A DNA stretch of 64,000 nucleotides from Pseudovirgaria hyperparasitica. Lineage: Eukaryota; Ascomycota; Dothideomycetes; Acrospermales; Acrospermaceae. This document shows positions 35,290-46,897 of the stretch, piece after piece. Location of the stretch: assembly GCF_010093815.1 (NCBI RefSeq), contig NW_022985562.1:310001-374000 (forward strand). Direction: 5' to 3'. The position numbers and the translations under genes were made by a program. The first letter of the stretch is position 1; every line of letters starts with the position of its first letter. Under the pieces are notes generated by a model. The model was not told the DNA's origin. It was given only the letters and a program-made list of their open reading frames with translations, and made no database searches.

Positions 35290-36497
35290 AGGTCTAAGTG
35301 TGCTAACAAGGACCCTCAAATGTGATCATGACCAAATTATGAGCCATGCAGCTGCTTGTAATACTGATTGATACCGTGGAGACTGGAGAGGCGATATGGC
35401 AGCAATCCGGCATTGGTCCTCGTCAACATTACACATGCTGGCTCACTAAGGTCATGCTGGCGCAAGCTGCAAGTTTTCAGGTGTAGAACATAGATTCGAT
35501 AGAATGAAGTTATGTCTGTACTTAGAAGGCATTGAATATAGCTAAGGTACAGAATACGCCCCGCCTCGTATATGTAGAGCTCCCTCAAGGTCTGTCCACG
35601 CCATGACAGACATAATTATAGGAGCAGTTGCGACGTAACGGTAAATCAGTACGTAAGGGCAGAGCCTCACCTAATATGGCCACCTATGACCTCGACAATC
35701 AAACCTTAATAAGACCGCCCTGATCGCGTGGCGTTCAGCGGGCATTACCCAATAGAGGCCTCCTTTGATGCTCGGGGCACTCCAATGCCGAATGGCTTAG
35801 TGGAACCACCCAGCGACAAACCGCGACGAGTTAGAGGCAAATACCGCTCCTGTGTTCTCGTGCACTTGCGAGTCACAAGTCGCGCAAGAGATCGTAGCAT
35901 AATTTGTGCAATGCATTCCAGCATTGATAATCTCTCTGTGTTCTAGCAATTATAGCAGCCCAGGAAGGAGGCTATTAATTGGATATCGTTATGAAATGGA
36001 ATATTTACGTACTAGTAGCTACTCTTTGGGCAAATATCCGGCATGCTGATTGGTCACGGGCACTGCTACAAACGGGAAAGACCCAGAGTAGTTTAGACTC
36101 TGCCACTCTGGAAACCTCCCTACCTGTATATTCTCTCTATCGCCGGCCCTCGAGGTCGTTATCAATAGTGCTTCAACACCGAGACCGGCCACTTCACATT
36201 CCAAGTCCGGGACATTCTACTCTTCTCTTTCTCAGCCCAATCTCTTCAATTACTTCTCCTTCTCTACATCTCACTTGGTCGCATATGCTGTGGAGATCGG
36301 CTCCCTCTAGAATACTCTTCTGCCTGTTGCCGAACTTCAGTGTCGACCCCGATATTTTTTTCGCGAGTCCTCATTCGGTCGACCCAACGGGCTCAGCCCA
36401 CCGCTGAACCGCAACCGCGCGTTCTCCTTTCTCCTCCGCTCTGCCCCTTTACAACAACCACGACAGCTGCAGATATTTCCAATATTGAACAGTTGCA
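35290..36497. other. Intergenic region, promoter of HMG-CoA reductase
   Basis: About 1.2 kb. The last 350 bp before 36498 are pyrimidine-rich (CTTCTC and CTCTCT runs), typical of a leader for a well-expressed gene. Two open frames near 35979-36407 and 36340-36645 run through this leader and into the first exon in other frames. No other feature seen. Confidence 0.45.
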
Positions 36498-39400
36498 ATG
36501 CTTGGAGCTTCCGCTTTACCTAGGCGCTGGCGGAGCGGCGATAGCGAAAAGCCCGCACAGAAGCCAAACTGGTACACAAAGTTCGTTGCTCCACCACTAC
36601 AAGCGTTATCGGGGAAGGCATGCACGCATCCTATCCACTCCATAGTATCAGTACTATTGATTGCAAGTACTGTCTATCTCGGTCTCTTGGACACCAACCT
36701 TTTCGATCGCTCAGGGAGCGGCGCTATTCATGCAGCAGACTTCAACACCCTTGTGGAAGGCAGCAAACACCTTTACGCAGGCGATAAGACACACTGGAAA
36801 TGGACTACGGAAGACTCAAGGAGAAGTGACGGAGAGCTTGCGGTAAGTAGACTGGTATGGGTATCGGAAAGCTTGCAATTCTCATGCTGACGGCTCCAAG
36901 CCTGCGCAAGACCTAGCCCTCATAACTTTGGAATTCCCTGCCTCCATTGGCTCTGCTCCTCGCGCAAAGTCGATCTTACCATCCTACAACTCCCTTGAAA
37001 TTCTCCCAAACTCACCCAACACCGTTTCTGAGCTCTCTGGCGATACCACCCTCGCCTTTTCACTGCCATATGAGGCAGCACCCGACTTTCTGTCTGCCAT
37101 TCAAGAAATCCGAGCCCCAAAGAGCGCAAGAGAGCCACTGGAGTCTGAGGATGGGCAAGAGGAAAAGAAGTGGATCATGGTGGCTGCTCGCCCGGTGCAG
37201 AGCTCAAGGAGCATTAAAACAAGAATCGTCGCGGCATGGACCTCCTTTCTGGATCTCTTGAAAAATGCAGAATCTCTCGATATAACCATCATGGCTCTCG
37301 GCTACTTGTCCATGCACCTTACATTCGTATCCTTGTTTCTGTCTATGAGACGCCTCGGGTCGAACTTCTGGCTGGCTACTACTGTCCTTTTTGAGTCTGG
37401 GTTTGCCTTCCTTCTTGGTCTGCTGGTGACTACCAAGCTGGGCATCAACATAAACATGATTTTACTTTCCGAAGGTCTTCCATTCCTCGTCGTCACAATT
37501 GGATTTGAAAAGCCTATCATTCTGACAAAAGCCGTCTTGTCTGCCTCTATGGATGCCCGACGCAAGGCATCGACCAAGGAGGGAGAAAAATCTGCCCCCC
37601 ATACTATCCATTCTGCTATAAAGACCGCGGTTCAGGAGCGTGGCTATGAAATCATCCGCGATTACTTCATTGAGATCTGTATCTTGGGGGCAGGCGCTGC
37701 ATCCGGCGTTCAAGGCGGACTCCGGCCCTTCTGCTTCCTCGCTGCATGGATCTTGTTCTTCGACTGTATTCTACTTTTCACTTTTTACACTTCGATCCTC
37801 TCCATCAAGCTCGAAATTAACAGAATCAAGCGCCATGTTTCGCTGCGAAAGGCACTTGAAGCCGACGGTGTGAGCCGTTCCGTGGCTGAGAACGTCGCCT
37901 ATAGCAACGATGGATTTCCGGAAAGCGCAAACCTGGGTATTGGCGAGATCTCCATCTTTGGTACTAAGGTCAAGGATAGCAGTGTCCCAAAGTTCAAGGC
38001 GCTCATGGTTTCTGGGTTCCTCATCATTAACATCATCAACATCATAACCATCCCTTTTAGAGGTTCTGGCTCTGGGACAGCCATTCCCGGATTCTCCAGT
38101 GTGGCCCAGCCCCTCATGGACCCCTTCAAAGTAGCCAGGAATGGTCTCGATGTGGTCTTAGCAAAAGCGCAATCGCACAACTTGTCGACTGCTGTCACTA
38201 TTCTGAACCCTATCAAATATGAACTTCAATATCCGTCAGCATATTATGCTCAGAGCAACGGAAGCACCTCAGTCTTTCCTCCCGAGCTATCAGAGCCTGT
38301 GTATGGTATGGGTGGAATGGCACTTGGCGGCGTTCTACGAAGCTTAGAGGACCCAGTACTAGGAAAATGGATCATTGCAGTACTAGCAATAAGCATTGTT
38401 CTGAATGGCTATCTATTCAACGCCGCTCGGATGACGATCAAGGAGCCTCACACTCCCCTTGAGCCGCCTCGAAATGAGGAGATGCAAGATGGGGCGATCA
38501 CGCCAAGGACTTCTGTCGCCTCACCTAGAAGCAATGGTCCCGTTGGTAATGGACATGCTGTCACGTCCAAGCCTGAGTTGACCATGACTGAAGTTCAAGG
38601 CGAGCCACGTCCCATTCCTGCACCACCGACCCCTGCTGCTACCCCAAACCCTCCAGACGACAATCTCAATGAATCGGTGAAAGCGAATCGGAGATCAAAT
38701 AAGCTGCCGAAACGTTCATATGAGGAATGCCTCGAGATCCTCAAGGCGAAGAGAGCCCCAGAGATGAATGATGAAGAGCTGATTGAGCTTTCCTTGAAGG
38801 GCGATATCCCCGGATATGCATTGGAAAAGACACTCATTGACAAGACGCGTGCTGTCAAAGTCCGGCGGGCTGTTGTGTCCCGTACGCACGCCACCCGCGA
38901 AACATCCACCTTACTTGAATCGTCACTCTTGCCATACGAAGGCTATGATTATGATCGTGTTCACGGAGCCTGCTGTGAGAACGTCATTGGCTACCTGCCA
39001 TTGCCAATCGGTGTCGCGGGCCCTCTCTTGATCGACGGTCAGAACTACTTCCTACCCATGGCCACTACTGAAGGTGTCTTGGTTGCTTCGACAAGCAGAG
39101 GTGCTAAAGCTATCAACTTAGGTGGTGGTGCCATTACTGTACTGACTGGCGATGGCATGACTCGTGGACCATGTGTGGGTTTCGAGACTCTCGCTCGTGC
39201 TGGCCAAGCCAAAGTTTGGCTCGACTCTGACGAGGGACAACGGACCATGAAGAATGCCTTTAACTCGACTAGTAGCTTCGCTCGGCTACAAAGTATGACA
39301 ACTGCCCTTGCAGGCACATACTGCTACATTCGTTTCAAGACGACTACTGGAGATGCCATGGGCATGAACATGATTTCCAAGGGTTGTGAAAAGGCTTTGG

Positions 39401-40173
39401 CGACCATGTCGACTGAATGTGGGTTCAATGATATGAACATTATATCACTCTCCGGAAACTACTGTACCGATAAGAAGCCAGCTGCGATCAACTGGGTGAA
39501 CGGTCGCGGCAAGAGTGTGGTTGCAGAGGCCATCATTCCAGCTGAAGTCGTCAAGAGTGTCTTGAAGTGTACTGTGGATTCAATGGTCGAGCTTAACACT
39601 AGCAAGAACTTGATCGGTAGTGCCATGGCTGGCAGCATTGGTGGTTTCAATGCCCACGCTGCAAACATTGTTACTGCCATCTTCTTAGCCACCGGTCAGG
39701 ATCCTGCCCAGAATGTTGAGAGCAGCAACTGTATCACTGTCATGAAGAAGTAAGTCACATTGTGAATACACGATCTGTTCACATTGCTAACGTGACATAG
39801 CTACAAGGGCAACCTGCAAATATCTGTATCTATGCCCTCCATAGAAGTAGGTACCATTGGTGGCGGTACAGTTCTGGAGCCGCAATCGGCTATGCTTGAC
39901 CTTCTCGGCGTACGTGGGGCTATCCAGAACGCACCCGGCGAAAACGCTCGCCAACTTGCGAAGATAATCGCAGCCTCCGTCCTCGCCGGAGAGCTGTCTC
40001 TTTGTGGTGCGCTCTCTGCCGGACATCTCGTTCGTGCTCACATGAGCCACAATCGTAGTGCAGTGCCGTCAAGAGCCCCAACACCTGCACCAGCAACAGG
40101 TACACATACTCCCACTATAAACGCTTTGAAGGATGCCGCTTCTGGAACCAATAGTGTCGCACCACCAAGGTAG
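36498..40173 (+). CDS. 3-hydroxy-3-methylglutaryl-CoA reductase
   Basis: NADPH-dependent enzyme making mevalonate, the rate-setting step of ergosterol and isoprenoid synthesis, in the ER membrane. Three exons (36498-36842, 36901-39749, 39801-40173) give 1188 residues. The N-terminal half has a first helix (about 45-65), a lumenal stretch, then the cluster of helices forming a sterol-sensing domain (about 230-470, with [20 protein letters not shown]). A Pro/Ser linker leads to the catalytic domain (about 710-1160): [29 protein letters not shown] with the catalytic Glu, [20 protein letters not shown] with the catalytic Lys, GQDPAQN with the catalytic Asp, and [12 protein letters not shown]. The C-terminus carries the catalytic His in SHNRS. 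The serine after NR sits where animal enzymes carry the AMPK phosphosite. All active-site residues are present. Confidence 0.97.
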
Positions 40174-40951
40174 TGATTGTCAAACTATGCTAGCATAGAT
40201 GCATTTTCCTCGGCGTTCTCAGGACATATACCTAGATTGAGAGGTACCAATTGTTACTCTCCAAGGCGGACTTGATGCCAAGTCCTCCGAATTTGATCCG
40301 ACTCTTCCTTTGACAAGTTGGACGCTGTCGCTAATTACTATATACTCTCCATTATCACTATATCGCACGGTATCAGATCACAGAAGCCAACTGAAGTGTG
40401 GTATCTGAACTCAGTATAGTAGACTGAGCAATTAGACCTCTAATCGAAACTTAAAATGCTACTCAATGCTTTCTGCTTAGTTGAAGGATATCAGATAATG
40501 TGCCCATGACACTGTATCATAACAATTACTCTTCACAGGTCCCGAGAATGATTTAGTGAAAACGCCTCATAGAGTGGGCCCGAGCATCGCAAAGCTGGAG
40601 GCCCTGCGCCACACCAGGGTCTTGCGATGCTAAACCCTGTAGAGTTGCGGCGGCCGCGATAGCTGAGAAACCGGGCACCGCCTCAATTGCTGCACCGTAC
40701 ACCTGCAAATCCACTCTCACCTCTAGGGGTCGCAGAGTCTGTTGTCACTCATAAACAATAATGTCAAGTCTTTAGCGATTTAGGTCTCGAGTCGTTCTTG
40801 CTTTGAAGCGCTCTCGTCCTCCCACTGACAGACAGGCCCCCCATCCTAAGCGCCTGATCTTCATCAACAACCTATCTTGAGCTTAAGTACATAGAGTCTG
40901 CAGACCCTCTCTTGTACGTCGCATGAAAAGTTCTTTTGCCTTAGTATCACC
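40174..40951. other. Intergenic region with GC-rich hairpin
   Basis: The 778 bp follow HMG-CoA reductase and precede the next gene on the same strand. A GC-rich patch at about 40570-40740 contains the hairpin listed separately. The last 150 bp are pyrimidine-rich leader. Confidence 0.45.
40583..40631 (+). other. Strong hairpin in GC-rich island
   Basis: AGCATCGCAA at 40583-40592 is perfectly complementary to TTGCGATGCT at 40622-40631, and inside it CCCTG pairs with CAGGG around a short loop. An unpaired GCTGGAGG-like bulge sits on the left arm. The hairpin is about 320 bp upstream of the next start codon and 410 bp after the HMG-CoA reductase stop, so it may be part of an RNA leader, a terminator-like structure or a small repeat. 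Confidence 0.45.
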
Positions 40952-42334
40952 ATGAGGCTTCCAATCTTGGAAAGAACCACTGTTTCTCTCGCGAAGAGGG
41001 CAGACGACAAGGGCAGGACGACTCTTATAATAGTAAGCCAGTCCTACGAATACTGTCTAATAAAGTCACGCCTTTTGACTCACTTTGATTAGGTTGCTGC
41101 TCTCGTCATTGGTCTTCTGGTCCTCTCAATCACCTTTCATTACTTCACAAGAGCCGCGCGAGCTAGAGCGAATGGAACAGCAGGCAACCCCACATCAGTA
41201 GGAAGAGGAGGCATATGGAGCCGTTGGCCATGGCAGCAGAAGTCTAATAGGGGTGCATACTCTTCGAGCTTGCAAGGAGACGAATTAACACCTTCGGCAC
41301 ACCGCAGTCAGGCAAGCATCAATGCTACTCGCGATGCGGACACAGAAATGGCCGCTTCGGCAGCAAACCCAAACGTCCCTGCGGAAGGCGGCGTGGATCG
41401 AAATACATCAGTTAGGAGTGTTATGACCCTTCCTGCATACTCGCTTGCCGCACGGGAGAATGAACGGATTTTAGGAAGGGAGGGAGAGCGTGCGGGGATA
41501 GATGTCGTCATCGAGTATCCAGAAGCCGACGAGGAGGAGGAGGCCCGCAGAGAAGAGGAGATGAACTCTCTATATCAGATACGAGTCGCTCGAAGGGCTG
41601 AAGCTGCGGAGAGAGAAGAACGACGGAGGCTCCGCCGTGAGGCTAGGGCTAGGGGTGACATGCAGGCCGTTGCAGAAATACGTCGACGCGCAGAGAGCGC
41701 AGCTTCGGAGAGCCTTTCTGCGCAGCTTATCGCGGAACATCAGCTTGTCAATCGTGAGAGGCGGGTATCATCCGTGGATTACCGTAATGTTGGCCTCGCG
41801 ACACATGACGGCACTCGTATACGCGCGAACTCCAGTGAGTCTGACCGACGACCTCTTCTGGATTCGGCTGCTTCGATGGCTGAGAGCCACAGAACACTAT
41901 CGACCGATATGGGACATACAAGAGGTCGCTCAGGCTCGTCAGTGCTATCCTTGTCAACGAATGCTTCTGACGAGGATATGACTACACAACGAACGATAAG
42001 TCGCACAAGTGGCAATACAGACTTCGAGATCATCTCATTGCGTCATAGCGACACGCCTTCAGCTAGCCACTCGGCATACGACATGACTCCTGGCAGCGAT
42101 ATGGGAGTTCAGTCCATCCCACAAATCGATCCTCCAGTCTATGATGACTTGGCAATAGAGGATGCACCTCCGTACGAGAGCCCTGTGAGCTCAAGACCTC
42201 CACCATTTCCGAATATAAGCCAACGTCATATCTCTGGAAGAAATGCACCGCAGCTGCCTGATATCGAGCGTTTACCGTCAATTCGCGTAACCAATGTTTC
42301 ACAGGACGCCAGAGCGAACGCATCGTCACAGTAG
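40952..42334 (+). CDS. Single-pass membrane protein with charged helix and PPxY, unknown function
   Basis: Two exons (40952-41032 and 41093-42334; 60-bp intron) give 440 residues. The first exon encodes 27 residues; the second opens directly into a membrane helix, VAALVIGLLVLSITFHYF (about 28-45). The remainder is cytosolic: a Ser/Ala-rich stretch, a strongly charged helix about 130-200 (EEEARREEEMNSL and EREERRRLRREARARG) that could form a coiled coil, and a disordered tail. The tail has PPVYDDL, a PPxY motif, with DAPPYESP nearby. It has no clear signal peptide. The protein resembles conserved fungal hypotheticals and is a candidate Rsp5-type ligase adaptor or client by its motif and layout; this is inference. 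Confidence 0.75.
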
Positions 42335-43218
42335 CTAAGGAAGAAACATTTATGAGAAACAGTCAAGTTGTTGTCTCAAGATAAGATTCCAGTTGAAGCG
42401 ATTGAGATATCTGGCGCAGTTTGGGTAGTCACGAGGTATTAACGCGTAAATGAAAGGGCGAGGCATAGCCTTTGGGGTGCCATAATTATTATGTGAATAT
42501 TGTTGGGGGCGTGTTCAATGTGGTCTCATGTGAGAGATGTTTGGAAGATACAGACATATACATTGTTTCTGAGTGGTTACCTCATTCAAGTTGGATGTAT
42601 CGTTCTATTATTCGGAAACGAGTAATCAAGAGGTGCTCTTCCAAGTCTGATTCTCAACAGTACAGTACTAGTTCATAAGTTCCCGAGGTCATGCCGTTTT
42701 TGAGCATCTCGTTCTAAATTACTATAAAAACTCCATATGATTATGTTACACCCACGTCCCTAATTATGTATAGACTTTATAATTAGCTCTAAAAATATAT
42801 AATCTTTTACTACCTTATATATAAGGTAAAGAATTATAAGATTCTATCTTCTTATAGATAAATTAGAAGAGATATAGATATTATAAGAAATAGATATATA
42901 TAGACCTCTAAAATAAGTATACGTAACGATTATAAAGTATACCTATAAGATACCCACCAATCGGAGATTACCGATAGTCACATGACTCTCAGCTCGATAC
43001 CAGGCCACATTTTCCACCGATCTTGATGTCTACGCTACACGTAATTAAAGCCCTGATAATATCATCTGAACTCTCCTACGCGGAGCAAGGTATATGCAGG
43101 AACGGGTCGGCCACGATCCGGGCTCGAACTTGCCATTGTGGCGTAGTGTCATCGAGTACCTCTAGGTACCTACTATTACTTCGTGCAGCTCTCTAAATAT
43201 TTAACGATCTAAGAATGC
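42335..43218. other. Intergenic region with TA-rich islet
   Basis: Between about 42715 and 42950 the sequence is almost entirely A/T, dominated by TA steps. TACCTTATATATAAGGTA at 42811-42828 is a perfect 18-base palindrome and forms the centre of a longer imperfect stem. Sequences around 42769-42785 and, inverted, 42926-42945 share ACTTTATAAT, hinting at inverted ends. A box-B-like AGTTCGAGCCC lies on the minus strand near 43121-43131 but no tRNA folds. Confidence 0.45.
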
Positions 43219-44670
43219 TTATTTTATTCGCATGCCCTCCATAGCAGACTCCCGATCCTTTTGACATGCAAGTGTATCAGGATGTAACGCACCAAGTTTA
43301 AGCTGGTATCCAACGCAGGCTCGCTCGTAGAGTTCTAGAGATGTCTTATAAAGGCGCTGTTAATGGAAGAGGAATGCGAGATGGTATACGCTATAAAGCG
43401 TGGCGGGATGATCGTGTCCAAGCGACTTCTCTCTCCCATCTAACGCTCGTCGAAGTAGCGCTTCGGCCTCATCGTACCTCTCCTGGCGCTCTAATACCCA
43501 CCCAAGGCTATCAACGCTAGTGAGCGTGTCGGGATGATCGTGTCCAAGCAACTTCTCTCTGCCTTGTAGTGCTCGCCGTAATAGTCTATTCGCCTCGTCA
43601 TACATACCTTGATAGGTTAGTATTTCACCTAAAAAATCTAAAGCCTCGACTTCCTCTCGTCTTTGTCACTATTGTTTTCCTGGCTTTCACAACCCTCTAA
43701 CAGCTTGCGGGCAGTCTCCTCGGCTGCTCTATAACACCTTTGACATATGAGCGCATTTCCGAGTCTGCACAGTATACTCAATCTCTCTAAAGAATTGGTC
43801 CCGGACGTGCTTTCCACCATATGGATCTGATCTTGCAGACGATATTCTTCATCTTCTCTATATCGCGATTGTCGACCAACGTGCACCCCGGCCTCAAAAA
43901 CGCCAGAGGTAGGCAGGAAGTTGCCGTGGACGTCCACGAGTGATCGGTATGCCAAACTGGGGCTCTTTCCAGTAAAGGCACTACTGCTAGTCTGAACAAT
44001 GCTTGAGATTGACACAGGAGGAGATATTATCTGCGGACTCTGGCCCGCTAGATATATGCCTCCAGGCGACCAGACCGAAGCGGTCGGCGAATACACAGAG
44101 TTCGGCGCAGGAGATCCTCGCTCAGAAATCGTATGGCATCCTACAGCAGACGGCGTGGCTTTGCTTCATCAGTAAGAAAACCCAGTAGCCGTCTCATGCT
44201 GACTTACATGCTGCCGGACTAGGCGCATAGAGGAAGCTGTCCACTACCTCGTGCCTCTTCATCCGCCGCTCAATCATCTGCGGCTCAACTTCGCTGCCTC
44301 GCACCTCAAATTTAAGCTGACCCTTGTTGGTCTCGATAAGCTTCCTCTTCTGACGCTTTCGCACGATCGCTTCCATCTCTTCTGGCTTGATATTCTTGTC
44401 CTTACCCCACTGACTGATTCGCGTTCGGTACTGCCGTGACCTATATCCATATTTGTATTAGCAGCCTCTATAGAGCCTATAATACTTCGCACGGGAAGGA
44501 GCGACATACTCAGCTTTGAAACCATATTCCGCCTCAATTTTCTGCCTAAACGTTTTTAAGGGCAACTTCTGCTCAACATACAAGTCGAGAATGCGTTCCT
44601 TATACGACTCCCAGTCGTCCGCGCGAAGGGTCGGCGCCTTGCGCTTTCGCGGCAAAGCAGGCGGGTCCAT
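43219..44670 (-). pseudogene. Clr5-domain protein with C-terminal TPR repeats, probably disrupted
   Basis: Minus-strand exons at 44670-44510 and 44440 to about 44187 encode an N-terminal Clr5 domain: DDWESYKERILDLYVEQKLPLKTF, then, after a 69-bp intron, RISQWGKDKNIKPEEM. A Ser/Pro-rich middle starts after a likely third junction with acceptor CAAAG near 44143 and reads TPSAVGCHTISERG. Two tetratricopeptide repeats of the kinesin-light-chain type follow (GREKLLGHDHPDTLTSV and GREKSLGHDHPATLYSV). Two problems suggest decay. The middle and TPR parts are in different frames near 43640-43680 with no convincing intron. A TAA at 43360-43362 interrupts the TPR frame, which continues in register for 46 more codons (YERACVGYQLKLGALHPDTL) to 43219. 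The frame is also open upstream of 44670 without an ATG, so a first exon may be missing. Confidence 0.6.
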
Positions 44671-45528
44671 GGACACTGCATGCTCAACATGAGTTCCTGG
44701 CACTGGCTGACTAGCACCAGCTAATGCCACTTCATATTGTGTGTTATGAGGTAGTGCTACAGATAGACTGAGCGGGTGGATAGCATGGCTGTGCAGATCT
44801 ACGACTTGTCCGTCTGTGTACTGTGCCTGCTTGAAAGCAGCCGTGCCTGAAGGAGGCGACCAATATGATTGGATATGGGGTAAAACTCCTATCCACGGGT
44901 TTTCACAGACTTGGATTTGGCAGATGTATCAGGTCTAGCGAGAACGTGTCGAAGTATCCTTCTGTTCTTTCTGTGGCGGACTTGCTGATAAGCCTCTGAA
45001 TGTACTGGGTATATGCGTCAGCTCACATTTCTCATGTGGATTCGTATCTTGCTGGCCCCGCAGCTATCCGTCCGTAACTTTTTCAGCGCAACTCTTGGCA
45101 CGTGTCGCGCCTTGGTGAAGTACGGTCTGAACCGGTCGTTTGCAGCATAGCGAATCACGAACAAGCAATCGCCCTGAGGTGTCGGCCATGCATTGCTCTT
45201 CTGCGGAATGACGAATTACAACGAATAACAACCCCTGATGGTGGAGAGTAGGGTCTACTTCACTTTGCCCTCTTGCCTACTGTAGCAGCGGAGTTGTACT
45301 GAGACGCAGCTACGTAGCTTGAAGAGGATCCAGAGACACAACACGGAAACAAAACGTCTCCCTGGTTTAGTGTTCAGAGAAGTCACTGGCCCATGTATAA
45401 GTATCTGTATTTCCAGCGCGCCACCAAGGTCGAATGTCTATTTCACCTGAGGCAAGCCGCAAAGTATATAAGGCCACACTCAATCCTTGTCTCCCTCCTT
45501 GTAGCCTTCCTACTTTGTATATTTAAAC
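44671..45528. other. Divergent intergenic region
   Basis: On the minus strand the Clr5 frame stays open from 44670 back to about 44925 and reads like protein (IQVCENPWIGVLPHIQSYW), so part of an upstream exon may lie here. The rest, to the zinc-finger start, shows nothing I can support. Confidence 0.4.
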
Positions 45529-46572
45529 ATGTCCTGTCACCCCTCGCAGTCTCTATATGGCTACCCTACCTCCTCTACCCCAAGTAGGAATGATCCTACA
45601 TCCAGCAAAGACGTTGAAAGTAAGGCTTGTTTACAGTACATGATGAGTATGAGATATCAATGACAAAGTCGGCCCAGGCTCAAGCCATATTGATCTTGGC
45701 TTCTTCGATCCATCAGACAAACAATCTAGCCAAGGTCGTGCAAGTACTAATGGAGGTATGTCTCCGTCTATTGCGATATATCGGTTGCCTAATTGATGCA
45801 TTTTTAGCATGTCAACAGACCAAACTCGAGAATACAGTACATACTGTTGACCCAGTCAAAGGGCAAGCTGCCATGATAGAGCATGTTTCTTACTCTCAAC
45901 CTGATCTCTATACTAACAGCGGGCCCTGCCCAGCCACTACGACCTGGGAAATAGACTCAGCCAACATCTATGAGTTCGTATGGCCATACACTGGACTTGG
46001 AATGAGCTACTCCTCGAGCATGTCTGAATGGACAGCAAATGGGTGCGTAATCAAGCCAGCATCAACAACGATCACGATGATAAAACCTTACTTACATGTT
46101 ATATAATCCCTTGTCTTCCACACGTCTGCCTCCCATAATCACACAGAGCGACTCGACCGTGGAACGGGACGTTAGACATACCGATATCAACGAGCCTCAT
46201 TGCGCCTCGCAGCTCTTCACGCGTCCCTTGTCACCTGACATGATGTACACAAAACCTGGTCAGGATCGAATTACTGGCTTCGCCGTCGAGACATCCAACA
46301 TAAAAGACATCATCACTAAGATTGGATCTGTACTCCATAATGGCACATTCACGTGTGATGACGAAGGATGCGGAGGTAAAGTCTTCACTCGCCAGGCTGA
46401 TTTGAGGCGACATTACACGACACATCATGCCATAGACAAACCAACCTTTTGGTGTCATGTTCCGAGCTGTCGACGCAGTATCAGAGGAAAGGGAAAAGCT
46501 TTCCGCAGGAAGGACAAGTTGATGTCACACATTCAGAATATGCATTATGATGTGCAAGAATGGCACTCTTAA
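45529..46572 (+). CDS. C2H2 zinc-finger protein
   Basis: Four exons are proposed: 45529-45619, 45669-45755, 45808-46046 and 46147-46572, giving 280 residues. The first three introns are about 50 bp or 100 bp with usable borders; the third is uncertain, since donor 46043 with acceptor 46148 also keeps frame and gives 278 residues. The N-terminal 185 residues are disordered, rich in Ser, Thr and Tyr (MSCHPSQSLYGYPTSS at the start). Two C2H2 fingers end the protein: CDDEGCGGKVFTRQADLRRH with its second histidine, then CHVPSCRRS with GKAFRRKDKLMSHIQNMH. This widely spaced pair is common in fungal-specific DNA-binding proteins. Targets are unknown. Its neighbours are the disrupted Clr5-TPR gene and the MITE. 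Confidence 0.7.
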
Positions 46573-46890
46573 TGGGTTCCTATGTCCATTTTCAATGCGT
46601 CATCTACATATTTTTCGCATTGATCCTCCCGACTACGTCAAGTTTGTAAGAGAGGCCAGCGTCGTCAAGAAATATGTTATATAGTTCAAGTAAAGAGTGC
46701 TCGTTGGTTAGATTAAAGGATAATTAGTTCAGGCTACTTTCACTAGAGCGCCGTATTTATAGAAACTGCCTTACTTAGGATCATGTAACTGACGTCGCTC
46801 CCTGGATAACCTAATAGAAATCCCACATGCTCCGGCGCATCCTGGGGAACTTATGAACGGTAACTGTACATCTCGATATAGTACCGTACC
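46573..46890. other. Intergenic region
   Basis: Sequence between the zinc-finger stop and the MITE. No gene or repeat is seen apart from an AT-rich tail that probably serves polyadenylation. Confidence 0.4.
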
Positions 46891-46897
46891 TACCTAC

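Noticed and set aside
43110-43186. tRNA-like sequence on the minus strand with a box-B-like AGTTCGAGCCC and a GCACGA/TCGTGGC end pair
   Set aside because: The length is right for a tRNA but the D arm, anticodon arm and T stem do not fold, and box A is not convincing.
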